A stretch of DNA of 64,000 nucleotides, taken from Pedobacter kyonggii (GTDB lineage Bacteria; Bacteroidota; Bacteroidia; Sphingobacteriales; Sphingobacteriaceae). The position numbers and the translations under genes were made by a program. The DNA is taken from contig NZ_SIXF01000002.1 of assembly GCF_004310665.1 (NCBI RefSeq), positions 62,001 to 126,000 of the forward strand, given 5' to 3'. How positions within the stretch are numbered: the first letter of the stretch is position 1; every line of letters starts with the position of its first letter. This document shows, in pieces, positions 18,776 through 28,378 of the stretch. The notes beneath the pieces were generated by a model. It was not told the origin of the DNA. It worked only from the letters and a program-made list of their open reading frames with translations, and made no database searches.

Positions 18776-19564
18776 ATGATTATAGCACTGGCCTCTCCAA
18801 TATTTCCGGACTCTCTCGAAACTGGAATTACCACTGTTGAGCGGTTTATAAAAGAAGCTGCCTTGAGAAAGGCCGAAATTATTTGTTTTCCAGAGTCATA
18901 TCTTCCAGGAATGCGGGGACTTGAATTTGAAATTGAGCCCCACTCCCAAGAACGACTAAAGTTTGCGCTTGAGAAAGTGTGTGCACTTGCGTTGGAACAC
19001 AGCATAAATGTAATCATTCCCATGGACTGGGATAAAGATGGGAATATCCTGAATGTGGCTTTTGTTATTTCAGATAAGGGAGAAGTTATCGGTTGCCAAA
19101 CTAAGAATCAGTTGGATCCTTCAGAAGACGCAATATTTATAGCTGGCGATACCCGGTCAGTTTTTACAATAAATGGTACGAAAATAGGGTTGGTTATCTG
19201 TCACGAAGGATTCAGGTATCCTGAGTCAGTACGTTGGGCGGCAACAAGGGGAGCTCAATTGGTATTTCATCCGTTTTGTGCAGGAAGCGACACTGATGGA
19301 GATATTTTAACTGAATGGGGAGCGAAAGATAATCCTTACTATGAAAAAGCAATGATATGCAGAGCGATGGAAAATAATATATTTTATGCGTCAGTTAATT
19401 ATAGCTTTAAGTTTCCAGAAGCAGTTTCAAGTGTGATAAGTCCTGTTGGACAGTGCATAGCTCACTCTGAGTTCGGAAAAGAAGATTTATTAACCATCGA
19501 TATTGACCTGGAATTGGCAACACGAGAGCTTGCAAAAAGATTCAGGCCAAAGTCCTTTCAATAA
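18776..19564 (+). CDS. Nitrilase-superfamily C-N hydrolase
   Basis: This 262-aa protein has the Glu-Lys-Cys triad: E40 in I-C-F-P-E-S-Y, Lys in T-K-N-Q-L (about 109), and C142 in V-I-C-H-E-G-F-R-Y-P-E. The C-H-E-G-F-R-Y-P pattern is nearest to amidases such as N-carbamoyl-amine amidases and omega-amidases rather than true nitrilases. It would hydrolyse or transfer an amide or carbamoyl group. In the operon it may trim a precursor or tailor the peptide, for example at the diamino acid. The substrate is unknown. It is encoded 11 bases after the propeller gene. Confidence 0.85.
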   Translation: MIIALASPIFPDSLETGITTVERFIKEAALRKAEIICFPESYLPGMRGLEFEIEPHSQERLKFALEKVCALALEHSINVIIPMDWDKDGNILNVAFVISDKGEVIGCQTKNQLDPSEDAIFIAGDTRSVFTINGTKIGLVICHEGFRYPESVRWAATRGAQLVFHPFCAGSDTDGDILTEWGAKDNPYYEKAMICRAMENNIFYASVNYSFKFPEAVSSVISPVGQCIAHSEFGKEDLLTIDIDLELATRELAKRFRPKSFQ

Positions 19565-19602
19565 AAACTGCTTTTACGTATTTTAAACAATTTAGATTAG
19601 TT

Positions 19603-21177
19603 ATGTTAGATACTTCGTTTGTAGACCTTAATAATATCTTTGAGTATTTGAAAAAGTCAAATGACAACTATATTGAGTTTTATGAAAAAGGTGAGAAATT
19701 AAAAAAAGAATTCAAAAATGTTTATCATGACGTTTTAAGGGTTTTATCCCATTTAAAAACTTTACATCTCATGAAGGGCGATAGGGTGGCCATTATAGGT
19801 ACGACCTGTTATGAATATGTTATTGTGGATCTGGCGTGTGTAGTGATGGGAGTATTTACTGTTCCCCTTGATGAAAATAAAAAATATGAAATTGAAGATA
19901 TTGTAGAAGAGTTTAAGGTTTCAACGGTCTTTACCAATCTTGAATTTTTAGACGATAGGGTTGTTACCTTTTCAGTGCTTTGCAGTAATAATGAAACACT
20001 TGCAAATTTTATACCGGCTAGATATGAAGCAGAAGAATCTTTTACAACAATATTCTCTTCTGGGACCCAGGGTATAAATAAAGCAGTTGAGGTAAGGGCA
20101 ATCTCTTTTTTTGATCAGTTTGCAAGTGCCTCTGAAATGTTTGACATCGGACCGAAGGACAAAATGTTGGTCTTCTTACCGTTAAATATTTACCTAGAGA
20201 GGTGTTATATTTATTTAGCCATATTGCATGGCTTCAATCTTGTTATAGCTAGTCCAAATTATCTGTTTAAAGTTCTCAAAAATGATAAAATTACCTTTAC
20301 AGTAGGTATCCCGTATTTTTTTGAAAGCCTCTATAATCTGTTCATGCTGAATGTACAGTCGGATGTTACTCTGCAAAATAAGTTGGCTGATCATCTGTCA
20401 GGCTTAAAAAAAATACATGACAATGATATTGTTCGGGTTTTCAAAGAATTTTTGGGTGGAGAAATGAGATTTTTCTTAACGGGTTCGGCTCCATGTAAAG
20501 TATTCATCATTGACTTTTATCATAAAATGGGGGTTCCATTATATGAAGGATATGGTATGAGTGAAATTTCCGGAATGCTAGCATTGAACTACCCAGGTAG
20601 TTATAGATTAGGAAGTGTTGGAAAAGTATTTCCAAATAAAGAAATAATGTTTGATGAGAACGAACAGATATTGGTAAGGGGAAAGTACATAAAAAACATA
20701 CGATATTTTAATACCACCAAGTCTATAAATGATCAGACTTTTCTTGCTGAAGGATGGATAGCAACTGGTGATATTGGGTATTTGGATCAGGATGGCTACT
20801 TATTTATAACCGGACGGATCAAAGACTTGCTGATCTTATCTAATGGAAAAAAAATCCATCCTGGCCCAGTTGAACTTAGAATCAATACTCATGATTTTAT
20901 CGATAATTGCGTTGTCGTAGGAAATGACAGGCCGTATTTGACAGTCTTAATCGTTGCTAAGAACAAGGAAATTGACAAAGATGCCATACATCATCTCCTA
21001 AGAGAAATAAATGATCATCTTCCAAAAGATGAGCGGGTAGGGAATTTCAATTTATTAGCTGAGCCATTTAGTACTGAAAATGGCACTTTGTTGCCATCTT
21101 TTAAGCTGAATAGGACATTAATTCACCAAAAGTTTACCGAAGAAATTGATAGCATGTACCTGACTAATCCTTATTAA
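19603..21177 (+). CDS. AMP-dependent acyl/aryl ligase
   Basis: This 524-aa stand-alone adenylate-forming enzyme has a phosphate loop TIFSSGTQG (about 148-156, lacking the usual Lys spacing), a Y-E-G-Y-G-M-S-E motif (about 312), and G-W-I-A-T-G-D-I-G followed by R-I-K-D-L-L-I-L-S-N-G-K. This layout is that of long-chain acyl-CoA synthetases of the FAA1 type. It probably activates a carboxylic acid to AMP and passes it to CoA or to the free carrier protein at 15965. An acid made by the chorismatase-like enzyme or a fatty acid are candidate substrates. It lacks a carrier or condensation domain. Confidence 0.82.
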   Translation: MLDTSFVDLNNIFEYLKKSNDNYIEFYEKGEKLKKEFKNVYHDVLRVLSHLKTLHLMKGDRVAIIGTTCYEYVIVDLACVVMGVFTVPLDENKKYEIEDIVEEFKVSTVFTNLEFLDDRVVTFSVLCSNNETLANFIPARYEAEESFTTIFSSGTQGINKAVEVRAISFFDQFASASEMFDIGPKDKMLVFLPLNIYLERCYIYLAILHGFNLVIASPNYLFKVLKNDKITFTVGIPYFFESLYNLFMLNVQSDVTLQNKLADHLSGLKKIHDNDIVRVFKEFLGGEMRFFLTGSAPCKVFIIDFYHKMGVPLYEGYGMSEISGMLALNYPGSYRLGSVGKVFPNKEIMFDENEQILVRGKYIKNIRYFNTTKSINDQTFLAEGWIATGDIGYLDQDGYLFITGRIKDLLILSNGKKIHPGPVELRINTHDFIDNCVVVGNDRPYLTVLIVAKNKEIDKDAIHHLLREINDHLPKDERVGNFNLLAEPFSTENGTLLPSFKLNRTLIHQKFTEEIDSMYLTNPY

Positions 21178-21180
21178 TTT

Positions 21181-22092
21181 ATGGTGATAGATATGCATGC
21201 ACATATAGCTTTTCATGAGCTATACCACCCCTTCTTTATAACGGGAGTACAAGAAGAGGCATTTGATGTTATAGGTAAAAGTGACATCGGTCTGTTGAAC
21301 CCTGTTATTTTAAATAAAATCATCAAAAAAAGACTTGACGATCAAAATTGCAACGAATTACTTGCTCAAATGGAATTGGCTGGTATATCCAAGACAGTGC
21401 TGTTGATCGCCGACTGGGGCTATGGATTAGATGAGTCCAAGTTGAGCCTAGAATATCTTTATGGTTATTATCACGGTATTTTAACAAAAAATCCTGATAA
21501 ATTTATAGTTTTCGCAGGTGCTGATCCACGGAGAGGGGATGAGGGATTACACCTTTTTGAAAGAGGGATAGTCAATTATAAATTTAAAGGGCTAAAATTA
21601 TATCCACCTTGCGGATATGAATTAAATGATAAGCGTTTATATCCTTATTACGAATTATGTGGGCAATACAATATTCCGGTATTGACACATACCGGGCCTT
21701 CATTATCCAGCATGAAGATTGAAAGGGAGTACCCCAGTTCTATTTGTGAGGTGGCTTCCCAGTTTAGCGATGTCCGTTTTGTACTTGGTCATGCTGCATT
21801 TCAAAATTTCGATGTTAACCTATCAATAGCAAGGAAGTTCAAAAACGTTTTTCTTGAAAGTTCGGGTTTTCAAAAAGAATGTCATAATGAGTATTTTATC
21901 AAAAAATCTCTTGTAAGCTTATTTAGACATGTGCCAAATCAGGTTTTGTTTGGGACAGACTGGCCCATGTTCAATATGATGGGCACTCAAAAAAAATGGG
22001 TTGACTATTTTAAGGATCTCAATGTTATGAAGGACAGTTATTTGGAATTATTTTTTTATAAAAATGCTCAAGAAGTATTAAATCTAAGATAG
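21181..22092 (+). CDS. Metal-dependent amidohydrolase (amidohydrolase 2 family)
   Basis: The 303-aa protein starts with the metal-binding D-M-H-A-H-I. It continues with L-K-L-Y-P-P, a T-H-T-G-P strand, L-G-H-A-A-F, and F-G-T-D-W-P near residue 258. These are the beta-barrel metal and catalytic sites of the ACMSD/amidohydrolase-2 family, which decarboxylate or hydrolyse aromatic or cyclic substrates. It is only 3 bases after the ligase stop, so the two are co-translated or coupled. A role on an aryl starter acid or on the finished peptide is possible; nothing in the sequence decides. Confidence 0.8.
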   Translation: MVIDMHAHIAFHELYHPFFITGVQEEAFDVIGKSDIGLLNPVILNKIIKKRLDDQNCNELLAQMELAGISKTVLLIADWGYGLDESKLSLEYLYGYYHGILTKNPDKFIVFAGADPRRGDEGLHLFERGIVNYKFKGLKLYPPCGYELNDKRLYPYYELCGQYNIPVLTHTGPSLSSMKIEREYPSSICEVASQFSDVRFVLGHAAFQNFDVNLSIARKFKNVFLESSGFQKECHNEYFIKKSLVSLFRHVPNQVLFGTDWPMFNMMGTQKKWVDYFKDLNVMKDSYLELFFYKNAQEVLNLR

Positions 22093-22250
22093 CAGGATTG
22101 ACAATAGTGGACGTTTTCTATTCTGATAAATCATTTAAATTGTCAGAATAAGGTTTAATATTTTAAGTTCAGGTGTGCTGATTTTCAATATTTGTTGTTA
22201 CATTAGGGAAATAGAATAGACTTGAATGTATATATTAATAGTATGATAAA

Positions 22251-23870
22251 ATGAAGAAAATTGACTTAATGTTGCTGCCATTCTGGTCCCCATTTATTCC
22301 TCCTTTGGGTATTTCTATATTAAAAAGCTTTTTAAATACATACGGAAATTTTGAAATCAAGACTCATGATCTCAATGCGGCTCCTGAATTCCTAGAGACT
22401 CATAGGACATACATGGCGCTTTTAAAAAAAGGCCTCCCTGAGAAGTATCAAGGAAATATTAATACCATTGGTAATTATTTACTGATGTATCACGCTGTCA
22501 TACATTTCAGAAGATCCGAACATGTACCCTATCTGGAGCTGCTAAAAGAACTTATATACAAACATTTTAATTATGACATTGAGGAAGAAATACTGTGGGC
22601 GCTAGATAATGAATTGACTATTTTTTATAAAGGTTTGTCTGATTACATCGATAGATACGACAATGAAATAATCCCTGATGTTTTGGGGATGTCACTTTTT
22701 AACGGAAATATTGGCCCCTCACTTTTTGTAGCTAAAAAGATAAAGGAAAAGTACCCTGAAGTGAAAATTATTGTTGGCGGTGGGATATTCGCAGATCAGC
22801 TATTTCCTGGAGGACCGAATTTCAATGCCTTAATGCAGGAAATGTCTTCTTATCTAGATAAAATAATTGTTGGAGAAGGAGAGGTTTTATTTCTAAAATA
22901 TCTGAATGGAGAATTAGATGATGCGAAAAAGATATATGACAGCAATAAAGATCTGAAGGATCCTGTATCTTTTTCAGAGCTACGTACCCCGGACTTTGAT
23001 AATCTAGATATGGATAGATATCCATACATATCTACCTTTATATCCAGAAGTTGTCCCTTTCAGTGTCATTTCTGTTCTGAAACTATCCAATGGGGGAAAT
23101 ATAGAAAGAGAAGTATACCTGAGGCGGTAGAGGAGATGATTGTACTAAGTGAAAAGTATGATAGGTCGTTATTTCTATTGGGTGATTCATTATTGGATCC
23201 TATTATAACAAATCTATCTACCGAAATTCTCAAAACGGGTAGAAAATTGTTCTGGGACGGATATTTACGCGTTTCTAAGGCGGCTATGGTTTGGGAAAAT
23301 GTCATGCTATGGAAAAGTGCGGGTTTTTACCGAGCGCGATTGGGCATTGAAAGTGGCTCGGACAAGGTTTTAACCCTAATGAATAAAGGAATAACCAAAG
23401 ATGAGATAAGAAAAACGTTGAAGAACCTGGCTCTAGCTGGAATAAAGACCACCACATATTGGATCGCGGGATACCCTGGTGAAACAGACGAAGATTTTGA
23501 AGAAACATTGGATCTTTTGAGAGAATTGAATGAATATATATATTCTGCAGAATGCCATCCATTTGCTTTCTTTTTAAAAGGGCAAGTTGCCTCAGACAAA
23601 TGGGCTACAGAACTGGGTGTTGATCCTGTTTTCTCAGACAGGTTAAGTGAACAAACTATGATGCAAACTTGGAGAGTGAAAGGCTCTACAGATCTTTATA
23701 ATAACCAAAAGAGGGCGTTTAAGTTTAACAAAGTTTGTGAGGAGTATAAAATTCAGAACCCATATAATTTTTCAGAGTGGTACATCGCTGATAGGAGATG
23801 GAAAAAACTTCATAACAATTCAGTCCCGTCTTTGGTAGAGTTGCAACGAGAATATAAAGTGGTGATCTAA
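22251..23870 (+). CDS. Radical SAM protein with B12-binding-like N-terminal domain
   Basis: The 539-aa protein has an N-terminal region beginning P-P-L-G-I-S-I-L, as in class B radical SAM enzymes. A Rossmann-like segment follows (DVLGMSLFNGN, then KIIVGGGIFA). The radical SAM cluster is C268-x3-C272-x2-C275. The D-x-H-x-x-G cobalamin motif is not evident, so cobalamin binding is uncertain. Such enzymes methylate unreactive carbons or rearrange rings. I see no stop or frameshift. It is separated by 158 bases from the amidohydrolase and 41 bases from the second radical SAM gene, and both probably tailor the peptide or a precursor. Confidence 0.85.
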   Translation: MKKIDLMLLPFWSPFIPPLGISILKSFLNTYGNFEIKTHDLNAAPEFLETHRTYMALLKKGLPEKYQGNINTIGNYLLMYHAVIHFRRSEHVPYLELLKELIYKHFNYDIEEEILWALDNELTIFYKGLSDYIDRYDNEIIPDVLGMSLFNGNIGPSLFVAKKIKEKYPEVKIIVGGGIFADQLFPGGPNFNALMQEMSSYLDKIIVGEGEVLFLKYLNGELDDAKKIYDSNKDLKDPVSFSELRTPDFDNLDMDRYPYISTFISRSCPFQCHFCSETIQWGKYRKRSIPEAVEEMIVLSEKYDRSLFLLGDSLLDPIITNLSTEILKTGRKLFWDGYLRVSKAAMVWENVMLWKSAGFYRARLGIESGSDKVLTLMNKGITKDEIRKTLKNLALAGIKTTTYWIAGYPGETDEDFEETLDLLRELNEYIYSAECHPFAFFLKGQVASDKWATELGVDPVFSDRLSEQTMMQTWRVKGSTDLYNNQKRAFKFNKVCEEYKIQNPYNFSEWYIADRRWKKLHNNSVPSLVELQREYKVVI

Positions 23871-23911
23871 ATTTTGAAATGACTTTAGTGACTAGTTTAA
23901 CAAGAAAATAA

Positions 23912-25138
23912 ATGTTTATGCAAAATTCTAATTTAATGCCTTTGGTCTCTAAGAAAGTGGCTATCGTTACGAATAATACCAACTGCGAACGTCATGTCCA
24001 ATATTATTCAACACTCGAACGGTATTTTATCGCGAATAATTGGATTATATGTGACTCCTTTGATGTAGACATGGTTGTCATAAGTGGCTGCGGCTTCCAT
24101 AACCTAATGTTGGAAAAGGTGAAAAATTTGCTTTTAGAGCTTGAATCCATTGGTTTTGCAAATAATGTAGTAATGACAGGGTGCATTCCTACAACCCATG
24201 AAGAAGAGTGGAAGAGATCTTTTTCAGGGACACTTGTAAAGCTGAATTTTGAAACAACTATTGACAATCTTATCAATGCGGTTGTTCCCTATAAAGATGT
24301 CAACCTTACCAATATTATACGTCCACACAAAAAAAGTGAAATTACCGAAGAGTCCAAAATCTTTCATATTAAAATATCCAATGGTTGTATACGTAAATGC
24401 ACTTTTTGTGTAATATATAAAGCTAAAGGCAAACACATTAGTGTTCCCGCTGAAGAAATAAAAGCTCAGTTCATAAAAGGAATAGATGATGGGTATAGTA
24501 AATTCTACCTAATGGGGGAAGATACCTTTGCGTATGGTACAGATTCTGGTACAACGATAATCGAGTTGATAGAAAGCTTGTTACTTATTCAGCCTAATGT
24601 TGAATTTAATTTTAGTAACATGGATCATAAGTGGCTGGTAGAATATATTGATGATATCATATCGCTTTGCAAAAGAGGGGCTATAAAAAACCTGCATTTG
24701 GGAATGCAACACACAAATGATGAGCTATTGATCCGTATGGGGCGGGGAGGAACCGATCATAAAAAAACTTACGACGCAATAGTAAAGTTAAAGACAGCCT
24801 GTCCGTATCTTTTTCTCGGCGTAGATATTATAGTTGGTTTCCCTGGTGAGACTGAAACAATGTTCAAGGAATTGTTGGAGTTTTTTAAAAATGAAAAGTA
24901 CATTGACAATGTTCAGCATAATGGCTATAGTGCTGTTGAGGGGGCTCCCTCATCGTCATTCTCAGAAAAATTACAAGATAAAGTTATAATTTCTAGGTTT
25001 GTTCAGATGACTAAAGTATTGGAAAGCCGTAGTCCTTTCAATCGGTTGCAAACGGAAACAAATTTTGATGTGACATATCAGGAAACTAAAGATAATGACT
25101 ACTCTTTTGTGAAGGATTCTTTCCTTGATCAATGTTAG
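23912..25138 (+). CDS. MiaB/RimO-type radical SAM methylthiotransferase-like protein
   Basis: This 408-aa protein has the N-terminal UPF0004-like domain with Cys25, Cys60 and Cys91 (plus Cys47) in the contexts T-N-C-E, S-G-C-G and T-G-C-I. That is the three-Cys auxiliary iron-sulfur cluster seen in methylthiotransferases. The radical SAM cluster is C159-x3-C163-x2-C166. The C-terminus ends soon after the barrel, and I do not see a clear TRAM domain, which tRNA- and ribosome-modifying members carry. This suggests a small-molecule or peptide substrate. Known relatives methylthiolate tRNA (MiaB) or the beta carbon of an Asp in ribosomal protein S12 (RimO). Confidence 0.82.
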   Translation: MFMQNSNLMPLVSKKVAIVTNNTNCERHVQYYSTLERYFIANNWIICDSFDVDMVVISGCGFHNLMLEKVKNLLLELESIGFANNVVMTGCIPTTHEEEWKRSFSGTLVKLNFETTIDNLINAVVPYKDVNLTNIIRPHKKSEITEESKIFHIKISNGCIRKCTFCVIYKAKGKHISVPAEEIKAQFIKGIDDGYSKFYLMGEDTFAYGTDSGTTIIELIESLLLIQPNVEFNFSNMDHKWLVEYIDDIISLCKRGAIKNLHLGMQHTNDELLIRMGRGGTDHKKTYDAIVKLKTACPYLFLGVDIIVGFPGETETMFKELLEFFKNEKYIDNVQHNGYSAVEGAPSSSFSEKLQDKVIISRFVQMTKVLESRSPFNRLQTETNFDVTYQETKDNDYSFVKDSFLDQC

Positions 25139-25258
25139 TATCATAATTCTTCCAGAATGAATTATAGCAATTATGTATTAAACTCATATAGTCATTCTGC
25201 ACGGGCAATGGTCTATATAGGTTGATTTTCTGAAGATATAAACACTGCATTATAAAAC

Positions 25259-28200
25259 ATGAACGCTTATCCTTTGACCTCATCTCAACTTCCAATTTGG
25301 CTCCTAAGCCAAAATGAAAGACTTTCCCTGGTCTACAATAATATTGTTGCTTACGATATGTTCGGTGAAGTTGATTATGATCGGTTTAGTGTTAGCATAA
25401 ATGTGCTACTAAAAAGGCAAGAAGCATTAAGGACAGCTTTTATAAAAAATCGAGAAGGTGGGATCGAGCAGTACATACTTCCTTATTTTTTTTACAAACC
25501 TGAGCTTATTTCATACGAAGAAAAAGAAGGAACAAATCTGAGTGATTGGATAAATACATTAAATGATACTGCCATTAATCTTGAAACTGACAATTTATTC
25601 AGGTTTATTTTAATTAAAGTTGAGGCAAAAAGATTTATTTTCGTTGCTATAGTTCATCATATTATTTCTGATGGATGGTCTTTCAATTTAATAGCTAAGG
25701 AAATATTTCAACATTATAATGGATTAGAACAATCTGATCTGCTCCTCAATTATAGCGACTATCTTGGTGGAGTATACCCAGTCATACCTTCGGGCGAAGA
25801 TTTTTGGTTAAAACAGTTCCTGGACAAAAATTACGAGGCAAATCCGATTCGATTGGATAGGGTAAGAGCTCAGGACAGGACGTATGCCGGAAATAGCGTA
25901 AACTTTGAGCTTACAGCACAACAATCGGTAGAACTGAAAACCTGGCTTTTTAAAAATAAGCTCTCCTTATTTATCGGACTGGTTGGTATCTACTATCTAC
26001 TCATCCATAAAATGAGTAATGCTGGTTTTGTTGTTATAGGTGCTCCTTTCGATCAGAGAGCCAACGAAGATCAACGCAATCTCCTTGGCATGTTTGTAAA
26101 TACTGTTGCAATGCCAATAGAAATTGATCATCAATTAACCATCAACCAGTTTTTTAAATTAGTTAAAGATAAGGTTATAGATTTCTATAATCATCAAACG
26201 TATCCATTCAATGAGTTGGTTAGTAAGCTGAAGGTAGAAAGAAAAGTAAATGAGAATCCCTTATTTGAAATCATGTTCGCTCTACAGGATAAACAGTTCG
26301 AGGATGAGGTTGATGATCTGCAGGTAAAATGGTTGCTTTGCAAAAAAAAGGTTGCACATTTTGAACTGTTTCTTCAAGCATTTGATTTGGGAAATCAGCT
26401 TAAATTTGAGATGATTTATGATAAAAGCATTTATGATTTATCTACGATAAATAAAATAACGCAATATTATAAGGAGATCGTAAGCACAGTCTTGGAAAAT
26501 CCCAATAGTAAAATTGCTGAAATCAAATTCAGAATTGATCAATCCATAGTGAAGTACGACCAAGAGGACGTTTTGATAAATGGCCAAATCACCCTAGCTG
26601 AGTTACTGGAAAAATCGTATGCCGCAAATCTTACGAGAATTGCGATAAGAACTGATACTAAATGCTTTTCATACGGAGAACTAGAGGCCAAGTCGTGCCA
26701 GATTGCAAACTTATTGCTTTCAAAAGGGGTCAAACCCAATGACATTGTCGCGGTTATTTGTAAGCGATCACCGGAATTGATATTTGCAGCCCACGGAATT
26801 ATCCGTGCGGGTGCAGCTTATATGCCCCTTGATCCTTCCCTGCCCGAAAAGTGGATAAAGAATGTCCTAAAAGCTAGTGGTGCAAAGATTTTGATGGCTG
26901 ATAAGCATTATTTCGAATCAGATATTGATCTTGTTTTGTTAAGCGAGGATATCCTTAATTCCGTAGTCGTAAGCCCTTTAAAGCTCATAAATAAGATTGA
27001 TGACCTTATTTATGTTATTTACACCTCTGGTTCTACAGGTGATCCAAAAGGGGTGATGATTGAACACAAAGCTATTATCAATCGTGATTTGTGGCTGCAT
27101 GAAAAGTATCCCATACAACACCAAGATGTCATGATTCTGAAGACACCAATAATGTTTGATGTTTCTGTATGGGAAATATTCTGGTGGGTCAAAACCGGTT
27201 CCAGTGTCTACATACTCGAAGATGGGCTAGAAAAGGATCCTGAACAGATTATGATAAAAATTAAAGGTGGGGAAGTCACGATTATTCATTTTGTCCCGTC
27301 ATTTCTTGACTTATTTATTTCATATGTGAAGAAAAGTGATCAGACGTTATTTGATAAATTAAAATATATATATTCCAGTGGCGAAGCCCTTCTCGCTAAC
27401 ACAGTAAATGATTTTAATGATATAACCCTCGGCACTAAGGTTAGGCTAATTAATCTTTATGGCCCTGCAGAAACCATAGAGGTATCTTATTATACCTGTC
27501 CCAAAGAGAAAATATCAAGGGTGCCAATCGGAAAACCTATAGATAATTTTAAGATCTATATCGTAGATCACCATATGCAACTGCTACCAGCTTGTATTGA
27601 AGGAGAACTGTGTGTTTCGGGAATAGGAGTTGCTCGGGGATATCTAAATAAAATAGAGCTGACCCGTGAAAAGTTTATTGATAATCCATTTGAAGAAGGT
27701 ACCCGGTTATATAAGACTGGCGACTTAGCAAGATGGTTACCCGATGGAAACATCGAATATTTAGGTAGGATAGATGAGCAGGTCAAGATAAGGGGCAATC
27801 GGATTGAATTGGGACAAATCGAAAATAGTCTTTTAGATCTTGCATATGTAAAAGAGGCAGCTGCACTTGTAAAGGAAAAAAATGGCGAAAAATATCTGGT
27901 CTGTTATTTTACAAGTGAACTCATTTGTGACATAGATGAGATTAGAGCTTACCTTGAAGAGTCTATCCCTGAATATATGATCCCTTCTTTTTTTGCCCAG
28001 ATTGATGAAATGCCTCGCACTAACAGCGGTAAAATTTCAAAAAAGATATTGGGGAAAAAGGAACTGACAGTTAGTTCTGAATCGTATTATGAGCCGACCA
28101 ATGAGGTAGAAAGACAACTGACAATTATCTGGGCCACACTTCTAAATATTGAATCTGGTCACATCAGTATGTCCGATAATTTTTTCAGGCTGGGAGGAAA

Positions 28201-28369
28201 TTCTATTTTATTGGTCAAAATGAGATCCATGGTTGAGAAAAAATTTGATGTGGACATTGCTCATGTCTTTCTTTATAGTAATTCTTCTGTCAAGAAGATC
28301 GCAGAGAAAATAGAACAGCTAATCAATGATGGGCGGAACGTTAACGATAATATAGGGATAACTATATAA
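25259..28369 (+). CDS. NRPS, single module (C-A-PCP), serine-like
   Basis: Domains: C (about 1-430, HHIISDG near 132), A (440-930, TSGSTGDPKG near 590), PCP (GGNSILL near 979). The A pocket by eye is D-V-W-H-Y-S-L-I-E-K, nearly the serine code. The A5 core reads L-Y-G-P-A-E-T-I-E, one residue shorter than the L-Y-G-P-T-E-A-T-I-D of the other Ser modules. This is an in-frame codon loss with unknown effect. There is no loading domain, so the N-terminal C domain presumably accepts a starter from a carrier protein. The end of the protein is followed after 9 bases by the TubC-docked NRPS, which supports an order of this enzyme first. Confidence 0.9.
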   Translation: MNAYPLTSSQLPIWLLSQNERLSLVYNNIVAYDMFGEVDYDRFSVSINVLLKRQEALRTAFIKNREGGIEQYILPYFFYKPELISYEEKEGTNLSDWINTLNDTAINLETDNLFRFILIKVEAKRFIFVAIVHHIISDGWSFNLIAKEIFQHYNGLEQSDLLLNYSDYLGGVYPVIPSGEDFWLKQFLDKNYEANPIRLDRVRAQDRTYAGNSVNFELTAQQSVELKTWLFKNKLSLFIGLVGIYYLLIHKMSNAGFVVIGAPFDQRANEDQRNLLGMFVNTVAMPIEIDHQLTINQFFKLVKDKVIDFYNHQTYPFNELVSKLKVERKVNENPLFEIMFALQDKQFEDEVDDLQVKWLLCKKKVAHFELFLQAFDLGNQLKFEMIYDKSIYDLSTINKITQYYKEIVSTVLENPNSKIAEIKFRIDQSIVKYDQEDVLINGQITLAELLEKSYAANLTRIAIRTDTKCFSYGELEAKSCQIANLLLSKGVKPNDIVAVICKRSPELIFAAHGIIRAGAAYMPLDPSLPEKWIKNVLKASGAKILMADKHYFESDIDLVLLSEDILNSVVVSPLKLINKIDDLIYVIYTSGSTGDPKGVMIEHKAIINRDLWLHEKYPIQHQDVMILKTPIMFDVSVWEIFWWVKTGSSVYILEDGLEKDPEQIMIKIKGGEVTIIHFVPSFLDLFISYVKKSDQTLFDKLKYIYSSGEALLANTVNDFNDITLGTKVRLINLYGPAETIEVSYYTCPKEKISRVPIGKPIDNFKIYIVDHHMQLLPACIEGELCVSGIGVARGYLNKIELTREKFIDNPFEEGTRLYKTGDLARWLPDGNIEYLGRIDEQVKIRGNRIELGQIENSLLDLAYVKEAAALVKEKNGEKYLVCYFTSELICDIDEIRAYLEESIPEYMIPSFFAQIDEMPRTNSGKISKKILGKKELTVSSESYYEPTNEVERQLTIIWATLLNIESGHISMSDNFFRLGGNSILLVKMRSMVEKKFDVDIAHVFLYSNSSVKKIAEKIEQLINDGRNVNDNIGITI

Positions 28370-28378
28370 TAAATATCT

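Noticed and set aside
22120-22149. Inverted ATTCTGA/TCAGAAT after the amidohydrolase gene
   Set aside because: Seven-base arms with a 16-base loop and no T-tract; too weak to call a terminator, and the next genes appear to belong to the same operon.
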